64,000 nucleotides of DNA from Caulobacter sp. 602-2 (GTDB taxonomy: Bacteria > Pseudomonadota > Alphaproteobacteria > Caulobacterales > Caulobacteraceae): contig NZ_JAAKGT010000002.1 of the NCBI RefSeq assembly GCF_011043625.1, positions 720,835 through 784,834 on the forward strand. Reading direction: 5' to 3'. This document shows positions 17,281 to 25,020 of this stretch, piece after piece (the stretch's first letter is position 1; each line of letters begins with the position of its first letter). A program made the position numbers and the translations under genes. Under the pieces are notes generated by a model. It ran no database searches and was not told where the DNA came from. It saw nothing but the letters and a program-made list of their open reading frames with translations.

Positions 17281-17724
17281 AGCGATCCGCATCTAGGCCC
17301 GATGGACGAGCGCGTAAAGCGATGAAACGCCGAAAATCCGCTGTGTGACCGCCACGCAGCGATCGATCCTGCCCCGAGCGGGCGGCGAAACAACGTCCAG
17401 GCGCACATTTCTTGCCCCGCAGGCGATAATGGGTCGCAAGCGCGACCGCCGCCTTGGTCCCCGCCCGGCAGGAACGAGGACCATTGAACGCAACCCTGAA
17501 CGACTAAGGGCGCGCCGGTCATAGACCTGTCGGCGCGCCCTGGCATCGTTTGTATACTCCAGGGGCCGATGGCTCCGCCTGAAGAGGGCCGTCCACTAGA
17601 AAGGAGACGGTCTGGAAGCCCGCCGTGTCTGAACAGCGAGGGTGAAATCATCATGCCACAGAACAACGGTTCGTCAAGGTACGTGCTTATGCACAAAGCT
17701 TGACCGTTCTGCGGCTCGTCCGTC
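17281..17724 (-). promoter_or_regulatory. Structured leader region upstream of leuC
   Basis: This is a gene-free stretch. On the minus strand a TTGACG / CATGAT promoter-like pair (about 17677-17650, 16-base spacer) is followed by hairpins. One is a CCCTGG/CCAGGG stem (17559-17564 with 17538-17543). It shares three bases with a strong 9-bp GGGCGCGCC/GGCGCGCCC stem (17532-17540 with 17508-17516), so the two are mutually exclusive. That is the layout of an attenuator or riboregulator. No leucine-codon run and no known riboswitch was recognised. Confidence 0.4.
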
Positions 17725-18213
17725 TCAGCGCGACGAGTAAGCCTCGGCCCGGATGCGCTTGAGCAGATCGCCCCAGCTCCCCTCGGGCCTGGGCCGCATG
17801 TCGAACAGCATCTGGTCGCCCCGGCCGTCGCAGTTCCAGTCGGCCAGCACCAGGCCGGTCTTGGGCACATAGACCGCGCCGGCGTCGATAACCCGGTCGC
17901 CGTCGCGGTCGACATAGAGCCGGCCCCTGACCTTGTAGAAGTTCACGCCGGCGATCGTGCGCACCAGCTTCATGTCGGCCCGGCGAATCCAGTCGCCGCC
18001 ATAGCCCCCGGCGAACACCAGGCGGATCTCGTTGAGGTCGACCCTGCCGCCGCGCAGGCCGTTGGGCGCCAGCAGGTCGGGCGCCTGGCCCGCCTGGGGC
18101 AGCTCGTCGCTCGTCGCCGGCGGGGCGGCCGTGGCCGATGTCGCGTCCGCCAATGTCGCGCCCGCCAGCGTCGCGATCGCCAGCAGAGCCGCCGCCTTCT
18201 TGATGCGCCGCAT
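17725..18213 (-). CDS. Exported hypothetical protein with Asp-rich Ca-binding-like loops
   Basis: This 162-residue protein starts at an ATG preceded by GGGAGGGG, with a Sec signal peptide (KKAAALLAIATLAGATLADA). The mature region holds YVDRDGDRVIDAGAVY and LADWNCDGRGDQMLFD, two loops spaced like EF-hand or dockerin/FG-GAP calcium-binding turns. A periplasmic or secreted calcium-binding role is possible but inferred only from the Asp/Gly spacing. It lies between the rplS terminator and the leuC leader, and is probably a single transcription unit. Confidence 0.72.
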   Translation of the reverse strand: MRRIKKAAALLAIATLAGATLADATSATAAPPATSDELPQAGQAPDLLAPNGLRGGRVDLNEIRLVFAGGYGGDWIRRADMKLVRTIAGVNFYKVRGRLYVDRDGDRVIDAGAVYVPKTGLVLADWNCDGRGDQMLFDMRPRPEGSWGDLLKRIRAEAYSSR

Positions 18214-18265
18214 GACCCCTCCCGAAACTCGCGCTGAAATTGCACGCAACCAGGGATAGGGGCAA

Positions 18266-18303
18266 CCGCAAAAGCAAAAGGCCCCGGTGTTTCCACCGAG
18301 GCC
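18266..18303 (-). terminator. Rho-independent terminator of trmD-rplS
   Basis: On the minus strand, GGCCTCGGTG-GAAA-CACCGGGGCC followed by TTTTGCTTTT, about 30 bases after the rplS stop. Confidence 0.88.
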
Positions 18304-18334
18304 TTCGAACTTCCCGCCGTAGCGAGCGAGCCGC

Positions 18335-18718
18335 TTATTCGGCGTCCTTGCGGACGTTGACGCGCTCGGCGATACGGGCCGACTTACCGCGACGGTCGCG
18401 CAGGTAGTACAGCTTGGCGCGACGGACGACGCCGCGACGCTTGACTTCGATGCTTTCGATGCTCGGCGAGAGCAGCGGGAACAGACGTTCCACGCCTTCG
18501 CCGAACGAGATCTTGCGGACGGTGAAGCTCTCGTGGACGCCGGCGCCGGCGCGGGCGATGCAGACGCCTTCGTAGGCCTGAACGCGCTCGCGCTCGCCTT
18601 CCTTGATCTTCACGTTGACGCGCAGGGTGTCGCCGGGACGGAAGTCCGGGATCGCGCGGACGGCCAGCAGACGGGCCGATTCTTCTTGCTCGAGCTGAGC
18701 GATGATGTTGATCGCCAT
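18335..18718 (-). CDS. rplS: 50S ribosomal protein L19
   Basis: This 127-residue large-subunit protein sits at the 30S-50S interface. It shows [49 protein letters not shown] and the basic [20 protein letters not shown] at 18718 was chosen because AGGAGA lies seven bases upstream; the ATG at 18724 sits too close to that site. It follows the trmD stop by two bases, so the two are co-translated, and a strong terminator follows. Confidence 0.97.
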   Translation of the reverse strand: MAINIIAQLEQEESARLLAVRAIPDFRPGDTLRVNVKIKEGERERVQAYEGVCIARAGAGVHESFTVRKISFGEGVERLFPLLSPSIESIEVKRRGVVRRAKLYYLRDRRGKSARIAERVNVRKDAE

Positions 18719-18720
18719 GA

Positions 18721-19458
18721 TCATTTCTCCTTGGGCTTACCCGTTTTCGGGCCGCCTTTTGCCTGTTGATTGGCGAGATGCTTTTCCCAGAGGTCGGGAC
18801 GCCGCTCGCGGGTCGTTTCTTCACGCATACTGCGCCGCCACTGGTCGACCTTCTTGTGGTCGCCCGACAGCAGCACCTCGGGGATGTCGAGCCCTTCGAA
18901 CGTCCGCGGTCTTGTGTACTGCGGATGTTCGAGGAGGCCGTCCTCGAAGCTTTCTTCCAGCGTGCTCTCGATATTCCCCAGAACACCCGGGGCAAGTCGA
19001 ACGCACGCCTCGATCACCACCATCGCCGCCGCCTCGCCACCGGCGAGAACCGCGTCTCCGACGGAGACCTCCTCGAACCCGCGGGCGTCGAGCACCCGCT
19101 GATCCACCCCCTCGAAGCGGCCGCACAGCACCACGATGCCGGGCGCCTTGGACCACTCCCTTACGCGCGCCTGGGTCAGGGGCCTGCCCCGGGCGCTCAT
19201 GTACAAAAGCGGCCGCCCATCCAGCTCCAGGCTATCCAGCGCAGAGGCGATGACGTCCGCTTTGAGCACGGCTCCCGCGCCGCCACCCGCGGGGGTGTCG
19301 TCGAGGAAGCCGCGCTTATCCTTGGAAAAGGCGCGAATGTCCAGTGTTTCTAAACGCCACAGGTCGGCCTCCTTCCAGGCGGTCCCGATCATCGAGACGC
19401 CGAGCGGGCCGGGGAAGGCCTCGGGGAACATGGTCATGACGGTGGCGGTGAACGGCAT
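18721..19458 (-). CDS. trmD: tRNA (guanine-N1)-methyltransferase
   Basis: This 245-residue SPOUT-fold dimeric enzyme methylates G37 next to the anticodon using SAM, preventing +1 frameshifting. It has the N-terminal [23 protein letters not shown], the knot-forming [25 protein letters not shown] and [13 protein letters not shown], plus [18 protein letters not shown]. Length is normal. It is the first of a two-gene trmD-rplS unit, the usual bacterial arrangement minus rpsP/rimM. Confidence 0.97.
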   Translation of the reverse strand: MPFTATVMTMFPEAFPGPLGVSMIGTAWKEADLWRLETLDIRAFSKDKRGFLDDTPAGGGAGAVLKADVIASALDSLELDGRPLLYMSARGRPLTQARVREWSKAPGIVVLCGRFEGVDQRVLDARGFEEVSVGDAVLAGGEAAAMVVIEACVRLAPGVLGNIESTLEESFEDGLLEHPQYTRPRTFEGLDIPEVLLSGDHKKVDQWRRSMREETTRERRPDLWEKHLANQQAKGGPKTGKPKEK

Positions 19459-19505
19459 GGGCGCGGTTTAGCGGGAGATGGGGGGAGAAGGAAGGGTCGC
19501 GCATC

Positions 19506-19642
19506 AGGACCCTCCCCCTCCTGGGGGAGGTGGCCCGGAGGGCCGGAGGGGGGACGTTTTCAGCTTTCAGGGCGGCGGCCAGTCATCAGCAACTTCCCCC
19601 TCCGTCGGCTTCGCCGACACCTCCCCCTTCGGGGAGAGGGTC
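19506..19642. repeat. Family A intergenic repeat
   Basis: Two half-elements: CTCCCCCTCCTGGGGGAG plus GGCCCGGAGGGCC on the left, and GTCGGCTTCGCCGAC plus CTCCCCCTTCGGGGAGAG on the right, separated by a TTTTCAGCTTTCAG spacer. Confidence 0.8.
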
Positions 19643-19731
19643 CAATCGCTGCAGGCTTTTGGAAAACCGCCTCACATCTGCTATATCCCCGCCTCGACCC
19701 CGCACATTCCTCGAATTTCCCGGACCGCCCC

Positions 19732-20937
19732 TTGAGCGTCACCCTCGACCTGTCCCGCGTTGCGCCCGCTGAAAAGGCCGACGCGGCCAAGCCGCCCGTC
19801 AACCTGTCGGGCCTGACCCGCCCGCAGCTGATCGCCGCCCTGACCGAGAGCGGCGTGGTCGAGCACGGCAAGGCCAAGATGCGCGCCACCCAGGTGTTCC
19901 GCTGGATCCACCACCGCGGCGTCACCGACTTCGCCCAGATGAGCGACGTGGCCAAGGAAACCCGCGCGCGGCTGGCCGAGACCTTCACCATCGCCCGCCC
20001 CGAGGTGGTCGAGCGCCAGGTCTCCAAGGACGGCACCCGCAAGTGGCTGATCCGCATGGCCCCGGGCATCGAGGTCGAGACGGTCTACATTCCGTCGGTC
20101 GGACGGGTGGGGGCGCTGTGCGTCTCCAGCCAGGTCGGCTGCACGCTGAACTGCAGCTTCTGCCACACCGGCACCCAGCCGCTGGTGCGCAACCTGACCA
20201 CCGCCGAGATCGTCGCCCAGGTGCAGATCGCCAAGGACGACCTGGCCGAATGGCCGTCGGACAAGGAAGACCGCCTGCTGAGCAACATCGTGTTCATGGG
20301 CATGGGCGAGCCGCTCTACAACCTGGGCCAGGTGTCGGACGCCATCGAGATCATCAGCGACAACGAGGGCATCGGCATCTCGCGTCGCCGCATCACGGTG
20401 TCGACCTCGGGCGTCGTGCCGATGCTGGAGAAGCTGGGCAATACGACCCAGGCCATGCTGGCCATCAGCCTGCACGCCACCAACGACGACCTGCGCGACG
20501 TGCTGGTGCCGCTGAACAAGAAGTACCCGATCGCCCAGCTGATGGAGGGCATCCGCGCCTATCCGGGGCTGTCCAACGCCCGCCGCGTGACCTTCGAGTA
20601 CGTGATGCTGAAGGGCGTCAACGACAGCCCCGACGAGGCCCGCGCCCTCGTGAAGCTGATCAAGGGCATCCCCGCCAAGATCAACCTGATCCCGTTCAAC
20701 CCCTGGCCGGGCAGCCAGTACGAGTGCTCGGACTGGGGCGCGATCGAGACCTTCGCGGCGATCCTCAACAAGGCCGGCTACTCCTCGCCGATCCGCACAC
20801 CGCGCGGCCGCGACATCCTCGCCGCCTGCGGCCAACTGAAGAGCGAGAGCGAGAAGGTCCGCGCCAGCGCCCTGCGCAAGCTGTCGATGGCGGCCATGGC
20901 CGGCATGCTGGAAGACGACGCCGACGACGCGGCTTAA
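19732..20937 (+). CDS. rlmN: 23S rRNA A2503 / tRNA A37 C2-methyltransferase
   Basis: This 401-residue radical-SAM enzyme methylates C2 of A2503 in 23S rRNA and A37 of some tRNAs. The cluster motif CTLNCSFC gives C137, C141 and C144. Other blocks are [50 protein letters not shown] and FNPWPGS, with a C-terminal CGQL Cys for the methyl-Cys mechanism. The start is TTG at 19732. The N-terminus carries a 20-residue extension before the [10 protein letters not shown] core. It stands alone between a family A repeat and a family C hairpin. Confidence 0.96.
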   Translation: MSVTLDLSRVAPAEKADAAKPPVNLSGLTRPQLIAALTESGVVEHGKAKMRATQVFRWIHHRGVTDFAQMSDVAKETRARLAETFTIARPEVVERQVSKDGTRKWLIRMAPGIEVETVYIPSVGRVGALCVSSQVGCTLNCSFCHTGTQPLVRNLTTAEIVAQVQIAKDDLAEWPSDKEDRLLSNIVFMGMGEPLYNLGQVSDAIEIISDNEGIGISRRRITVSTSGVVPMLEKLGNTTQAMLAISLHATNDDLRDVLVPLNKKYPIAQLMEGIRAYPGLSNARRVTFEYVMLKGVNDSPDEARALVKLIKGIPAKINLIPFNPWPGSQYECSDWGAIETFAAILNKAGYSSPIRTPRGRDILAACGQLKSESEKVRASALRKLSMAAMAGMLEDDADDAA

Positions 20938-20962
20938 CTCCCCTCTCTCATGGAGAGAGGGT
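20938..20962. repeat. Family C half-element (short hairpin)
   Basis: CCCTCTCTCATGGAGAGAGG hairpin directly after the rlmN stop, equal to the terminal module of family C. Confidence 0.55.
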
Positions 20963-21048
20963 TCGACGCTCCAAAGGCGAGCCCCCTACGCAAGTCTCGC
21001 CAACCCGTGTTAGAGCTTGCCCCTCAAGTCCAAGGGGGTCGCGTAAAC

Positions 21049-21474
21049 ATGCCTCAGATCCAGTCGCCCGAGATCCAGGCCTTCGCCAACGGCCTGCTGA
21101 CGACCCTGACCCATGTGGGCGTGACCATGGCGATGCTGATCGCCGGGGCGGCGATCTACATCCTTCTGACCCCGCATCGCGAGATCAAGCTGATCCGCGA
21201 GGGCAACGCGGCGGCGGCGCTGTCGCTGGGCGGGGTGATGACGGGCCTGGCCATTCCGCTGGCCGCCTCGCTGGCGGCCTCGACCTCGGTGATCGAGATC
21301 CTGCTGTGGGGCGTGGCCACCCTGGCCCTGCAGCTCTTGGTCTTCCGGCTGACCGACATGATGCTCAAGGGCCTGCCCGAGCGGATCAACGAGGGCGAGG
21401 TCTCGGCCGCCGCCCTGCTGGTGGGCGCGAAGCTGGCCACCGCCATCATCATCGCCGCCGGCGTGGCGGGCTGA
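21049..21474 (+). CDS. DUF350 (YjfL-type) membrane protein
   Basis: This 141-residue protein has four predicted TM helices: VTMAMLIAGAAIYILL, AAALSLGGVMTGLAIPLAAS, IEILLWGVATLALQLLVF and AALLVGAKLATAIIIAAGV. The conserved NAAAALSLGG and LPERINEGE segments are typical of the DUF350 family, inner-membrane proteins of unknown role sometimes linked to stress operons. An anchored serine protease gene follows 29 bases later on the same strand, so the pair is probably co-transcribed. Confidence 0.85.
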   Translation: MPQIQSPEIQAFANGLLTTLTHVGVTMAMLIAGAAIYILLTPHREIKLIREGNAAAALSLGGVMTGLAIPLAASLAASTSVIEILLWGVATLALQLLVFRLTDMMLKGLPERINEGEVSAAALLVGAKLATAIIIAAGVAG

Positions 21475-21503
21475 GGCGAAAGGAACGAACCGGAGCGGGG
21501 CGC

Positions 21504-22346
21504 GTGCATTTCCCCAAGCTTCCAGACTGGCTGGTCTACGGCGCCGTTGTGTGCGCCCTCCTGGTGGTCGCCGTCGGCCGCCAGGAGCGCGCCGACGCGC
21601 CTCCGCCGCCGCCGCCGGTGCCCGGCGAGGAAGGCGTGCCCCTTGGCCCGGCCTCGCCCTTCGACCCGTCGATCGTGGTGCAGGTGCCCGACAAGCAGGA
21701 GCCGGCCTCGGGCACGGCCTTCTCGGTGGGGCAGAACGGCGTCTGGCTGACCGCCCGCCACGTGGTCGACGGCTGCAAGCAGGCCGCCATCCTGGTCGCC
21801 GACGGACGCGGCGTGGCCGCCCGGGTGACCATCGACCCGCGCTTCGACGCGGCCATCCTGACCACCGAGGGCGGCGCGCCGGCCATGCCGGTCAACCTTG
21901 CCGACCCGCGCAAGGGCATGCGGGCCTTCCACCCCGGCTTCCCGCAGGGCCACGCCGGCGAGGTGGCCTCGCGCCTGATCGGCCGCGAGAACCTGGTGAT
22001 CCACGGGCGCGGCGCCCGCACCGAGCCGGTGCTGGTCTGGGCCGAGGTCGGCCGCACCGACAACTTGAAGGGCACGCTCGCGGGCCTTTCGGGCGCTCCG
22101 GCCCTGGACAGCGCCGGCCGCGTGATCGGCGTGACCGTGGCGGAATCGCCGCGTCGCGGCCGCATCTACACCACCGCGCCCGAGAGCATGCGCACCCTGA
22201 TCGCCCGCACGCCCCGCCGCGGCGGCGACGCCAGCGTGCCCGAGTTCGCCCCCGGCGAGGCCATCACCACCGACAACTACGGCCGCATCGCCGACGGCCT
22301 GCGCCGCGACCTGCGCGTCGCGCAGGTGGTGTGCCTGGCGGTCTAG
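21504..22346 (+). CDS. Membrane-anchored trypsin-like serine protease
   Basis: This 280-residue protein starts at GTG. A single N-terminal TM (WLVYGAVVCALLVVAV) is followed by a Pro-rich linker (six consecutive Pro) and a chymotrypsin-fold domain facing the periplasm. The triad is visible: H86 in TARHVVDGC, D115 in DPRFDAAIL and S196 in AGLSGAPAL. The serine sits in GLSGAP rather than the classical GDSGGP. No PDZ domain follows, unlike DegP. It is likely co-expressed with the DUF350 protein upstream and is convergent with the next gene (six-base gap). Confidence 0.88.
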   Translation: MHFPKLPDWLVYGAVVCALLVVAVGRQERADAPPPPPPVPGEEGVPLGPASPFDPSIVVQVPDKQEPASGTAFSVGQNGVWLTARHVVDGCKQAAILVADGRGVAARVTIDPRFDAAILTTEGGAPAMPVNLADPRKGMRAFHPGFPQGHAGEVASRLIGRENLVIHGRGARTEPVLVWAEVGRTDNLKGTLAGLSGAPALDSAGRVIGVTVAESPRRGRIYTTAPESMRTLIARTPRRGGDASVPEFAPGEAITTDNYGRIADGLRRDLRVAQVVCLAV

Positions 22347-22352
22347 GACGCC

Positions 22353-22754
22353 TCAGGCGGCCTTGCAGCGCATCGTGGTGATCGTGTGCCCGCCGTCGCG
22401 CGGGGGCTTGCGCACGACGTACCAGGCGCCGTCGACGCCGCGCTGGAACCGCGCCGAGCAGGTCAGCCGGTCGGAAACCATCCTGTCGCGCAGCGCCGCC
22501 GGCCCGCCGTCGCGGAGCAGCGTGAACCGGCATTGGCGGTGCTCGCGGCCGGCCTTTCGGCACACGAAGTCGCCGATGTGCATCTGGCGCTGATCGTGTT
22601 CGGCCACCCAGTACCAGTCGACCGCCGCGACATTGCCGTGTCCGATCAGCGCGTTGGAGCCAAGGTCGCTCCAGACGCCCGCATAGAACGCCTCTCCGCC
22701 CTCCGGCGGCGCCGCGAAGGCCCCGGACAAGGCGAGGACGAGCAGGGCGTTCAT
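22353..22754 (-). CDS. Exported four-Cys hypothetical protein (copy 2)
   Basis: This 133-residue protein has a short signal peptide (NALLVLALSGAFA). The mature chain has four Cys (FVCRKA, RQCRF, LTCSARF, TMRCKAA), likely two disulfides in the periplasm. It is clearly paralogous to the next gene upstream: both have LLRDGGPA/LIRDGGPV, RLTCSARF/RLSCSARF and a C-terminal TTMRC/TTLRC. The tandem pair is separated by only three bases. Function unknown; the pattern suits small enzyme inhibitors or binding proteins. Confidence 0.72.
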   Translation of the reverse strand: MNALLVLALSGAFAAPPEGGEAFYAGVWSDLGSNALIGHGNVAAVDWYWVAEHDQRQMHIGDFVCRKAGREHRQCRFTLLRDGGPAALRDRMVSDRLTCSARFQRGVDGAWYVVRKPPRDGGHTITTMRCKAA

Positions 22755-22757
22755 GGG

Positions 22758-23168
22758 TCAGGCAGGGTCGCAGCGCAGCGTCGTGCCCGTATGGGATCCG
22801 CGCGGCAGGCGCATCGTGCGCTCGATGATCCAGACATAGCCGGAAGCAGGGTGGGCCGCGCGCCGGAACCGCGCCGAGCAGCTCAGCCGCTCGGGAACCA
22901 CCCTGCCGCGCAGCTCGACCGGCCCGCCGTCGCGGATCAGCGCGAACTGGCACGTGCGACGTCCGAGCGGCTCGTCGCACTTGAAGTCGGCGACGTGCAG
23001 CCGACTACGGTCGCCGCCGGCCGCCCGGTACCACCTGACCGCCAGGGCGCCGCTGTTGAGACGGTCGTGGTGGCTGATCTCGCCGAAGATGGTCTCCTGG
23101 AACACCTCGACCCCCTCGCGCGGCGGGACGAGGGCTGCGGACAGGGCGAGGGCGAGCAGGAGAGCCAT
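22758..23168 (-). CDS. Exported four-Cys hypothetical protein (copy 1)
   Basis: This 136-residue paralogue of the downstream gene has a signal peptide (ALLLALALSAALV). The mature part shares the four-Cys layout (DFKCDE, RTCQFALIRDGGP, LSCSARF, TTLRCDPA) and a VRWYRA/VDWYWV strand. The two genes are tandem on the minus strand, evidently from a local duplication followed by strong divergence. Function unknown; export and disulfide bonding are inferred from sequence. Confidence 0.72.
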   Translation of the reverse strand: MALLLALALSAALVPPREGVEVFQETIFGEISHHDRLNSGALAVRWYRAAGGDRSRLHVADFKCDEPLGRRTCQFALIRDGGPVELRGRVVPERLSCSARFRRAAHPASGYVWIIERTMRLPRGSHTGTTLRCDPA

Positions 23169-23249
23169 GCGGTCAAGCTAAGGCTGAAAGGCCCGGCGGC
23201 GCAACCTTGGGATAACGGCGTTCGCGAAGGAGGGCTGCCAATGCAGCTT

Positions 23250-23416
23250 CGCCCCTCTCCCCCTGCGGGAGAGGGTGGCCCGCGCAGCGGGTCGGGTGAG
23301 GGGTCGCGCAAGCGAAAACGCCGCGACAGCGGTCAGGCTGTCGCGGCGCATGATGTCTGAGAGACCCCTCATCCGTCGGCTTTCGCCGACACCTTCTCCC
23401 GCAAGGGGGAGAAGGA
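23250..23416. repeat. Family A intergenic repeat, divergent copy
   Basis: CCCCTCTCCCCCTGCGGGAGAGG and a GGCCCGCGCAGCGGGTC arm on the left; GTCGGCTTTCGCCGAC and CTTCTCCCGCAAGGGGGAGAAG on the right. The middle contains a CGCGACAGCGGTCAGGCTG-type dyad. Confidence 0.7.
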
Positions 23417-23421
23417 TCAGA

Positions 23422-24306
23422 TCAAGGCCACTTCACCTCTGGGGGCATGGAGCTGAGGATCGACTCGGTGTTGCCGCCGGTCTTGAGGCCGAACATCGTG
23501 CCGCGGTCGTAGAGCAGGTTGAACTCGACGTAGCGGCCGCGCTGGACAAGCTGCTGCTCGCGCTCGTCCGGCGTCCAGGCCTCGTTCATGCGGCGACGCA
23601 CCAGGGTCGGATAGATCTCCAGGAAGGCCCGGCCGACATCCTGGGTGAATTCGAAGTCCTTGGACCAACTGCCGCTGTCGTGGTGGTCGTAGAAGATACC
23701 GCCGATGCCGCGCGGCTCGTTGCGGTGGGGCAGGAAGAAGTACTCGTCGCACCAGGCCTTGTACTTGGCGTACCAGTCCGGATCGTGCTTGTCGCAGGCG
23801 CGCTGGTAGGCGGCGTGGAAGTCGATCGCGTCGGGAAAATCCTGCTGGCGCTGGTAGCCCAGCAGCGGGGTCAGGTCGCCGCCGCCGCCGAACCAGCCCT
23901 TGGTGGTGGCGATGAAGCGGGTGTTCATGTGCACGGCCGGCACGCGCGGATTGGTCATGTGCGCGATCAGGCTGATGCCGGTGGCGAAGAAGCGCGGATC
24001 CTCGGCCGCGCCCGGCATGGTCTTGGCCATCTCCGGCGGGAAGGTCCCGAACACGGTGGAGACGTGCACGCCGACCTTCTCGAACAGGCGGCCGCGCATC
24101 ATGCCCATCACCCCGCCGCCGCCGGCCGGGCGATCCCACGGCTTCAGCTCGAAGCGGCCGGGCTGGTCGCCATACAGCTCTGCGGGCGCCTCGTCCTCAA
24201 GGGTCTCGAAGGCGGCGCAGATCTGGTCGCGCAGGCTCTCGAACCAGGCCCGGGCGCGGGCCTTCTGGGCGTCGAGATCGGAAAGGGTGTCGGCTTGTTG
24301 CGTCAT
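23422..24306 (-). CDS. hemF: Oxygen-dependent coproporphyrinogen III oxidase
   Basis: This 294-residue cytosolic homodimer converts coproporphyrinogen III to protoporphyrinogen IX by oxidative decarboxylation, using O2 and no metal cofactor. Family blocks are visible: [43 protein letters not shown], the signature [20 protein letters not shown], and [18 protein letters not shown]. Length is normal. It is monocistronic between repeats. A FixK/FNR-like half-palindrome lies about 65 bases upstream, which would fit oxygen-dependent control of heme synthesis. Confidence 0.97.
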   Translation of the reverse strand: MTQQADTLSDLDAQKARARAWFESLRDQICAAFETLEDEAPAELYGDQPGRFELKPWDRPAGGGGVMGMMRGRLFEKVGVHVSTVFGTFPPEMAKTMPGAAEDPRFFATGISLIAHMTNPRVPAVHMNTRFIATTKGWFGGGGDLTPLLGYQRQQDFPDAIDFHAAYQRACDKHDPDWYAKYKAWCDEYFFLPHRNEPRGIGGIFYDHHDSGSWSKDFEFTQDVGRAFLEIYPTLVRRRMNEAWTPDEREQQLVQRGRYVEFNLLYDRGTMFGLKTGGNTESILSSMPPEVKWP

Positions 24307-24371
24307 GGGATCGGCTTAAGCCCAAGCCCGATAACAGGCAAATCCGGGCCGCCGCATAAGGGGTTTTGCGG

Positions 24372-24385
24372 AAGATATAGATCAA
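24372..24385 (-). promoter_or_regulatory. FixK/FNR-like box upstream of hemF
   Basis: On the minus strand TTGAT-CTAT-ATCTT matches the TTGAT-N4-ATCAA consensus at eight of ten positions. The distance suits an activator near -40. Tentative. Confidence 0.3.
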
Positions 24386-24410
24386 AAACGGGAGCGAGTT
24401 CCTCCAACGA

Positions 24411-24471
24411 AACCCTCTCTCTTAGAGAGAGGGAGGGGCCCGCCGCGCAGCGGTGGGAGGGTGAGCGGTTT
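24411..24471 (+). repeat. Family C repeat, left copy flanking the DUF559 gene
   Basis: Hairpin CTCTCTCTTAGAGAGAG, then GGGAGGGGCCCGCC, CAGCGGTGGGAGGGTGAGCGG. It is in opposite orientation to the right copy at 24881-24940, so the two bracket the gene as inverted repeats of about 60 bases. Confidence 0.85.
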
Positions 24472-24538
24472 CGCCCTCACAGAAAAATCCCAATTCCTTT
24501 GATTGAAAAAGCAGGAGCACAGCGCCCAGGCTTTGCTG

Positions 24539-24880
24539 ATGGACAGGACCGCCTACGCCCGCCGCCTTCGCCAGAAACAGACTCTGGCGGAGAAGACGCT
24601 TTGGGCCCTTGTCCGCAACCGCCGCCTCTCAGGCTTCAAGTTCATGCGACAGATCGCGATCGACCGCTATTTTGCTGACTTCATCTGCGAGGCGGGCAAG
24701 CTGATCGTGGAGCTCGACGGTGCTGCTCACGAGGGCCGCGAAGACTATGACGAGCGTCGCACCGTTACGTTGGAGCAGCTTGGATACGTGGTCTTGAGGT
24801 TCAACAACGAGCGCGTCCTGGCCGATCCCGGTGGGACGGCTGACGAGATCCTGTCCGCGCTCCGATCGGCCAGACCGTAA
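24539..24880 (+). CDS. DUF559 domain protein (Vsr-like endonuclease fold)
   Basis: This 113-residue protein has the DUF559 pattern: LRQKQTLAEKTLWALVRNR, FKFMRQIAIDRYFADFIC, KLIVELDGAAHE and RTVTLEQLGYVVLRFNNERV. The family has a very-short-patch-repair/PD-(D/E)XK-like nuclease fold, with Asp-Phe and VELDG carrying the likely acidic residues. The ATG at 24539 lacks a nearby ribosome site; a TTG at 24503 would add 12 residues. The gene is flanked by inverted copies of family C repeats, with its stop adjoining the right copy. This suggests that gene and repeats move or persist together. Confidence 0.82.
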   Translation: MDRTAYARRLRQKQTLAEKTLWALVRNRRLSGFKFMRQIAIDRYFADFICEAGKLIVELDGAAHEGREDYDERRTVTLEQLGYVVLRFNNERVLADPGGTADEILSALRSARP

Positions 24881-24940
24881 CCACTCACCCTCCCACCGCC
24901 TGCGGCGGCGGGCCCCTCCCTCTCTCTTAGAGAGAGGGAG
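24881..24940 (-). repeat. Family C repeat, right copy flanking the DUF559 gene
   Basis: It begins at the base after the DUF559 stop: CCACTCACCCTCCCACCGCC, GGCGGGCCCCTCCC, then the CTCTCTCTTAGAGAGAG hairpin. Its reverse complement matches the left copy closely. Confidence 0.85.
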
Positions 24941-24965
24941 TCCCAATGGCGCCTGGCGGCTGAAA

Positions 24966-24996
24966 AGCAAAAGGCCCGGGATCGCTCCCGGGCCTT
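24966..24996 (-). terminator. Rho-independent terminator of etfBA
   Basis: Perfect 10-bp stem (24971-24980 with 24987-24996), six-base loop, then TTGCTTTT on the minus strand, 25 bases after the etfA stop. Confidence 0.88.
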
Positions 24997-25020
24997 CCGT
25001 TCCCGCCGAAGCGAGACGCC

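Noticed and set aside
17293..17493. A 66-codon minus-strand frame upstream of leuC
   Set aside because: Arg-rich random composition, no ribosome site, and it lies in the structured leader.
17653..17703. A 16-codon plus-strand frame in the leuC leader, considered as a tmRNA tag or leader peptide
   Set aside because: It lacks the alphaproteobacterial tmRNA tag ending and any leucine run, and lies opposite the direction of the leucine operon.
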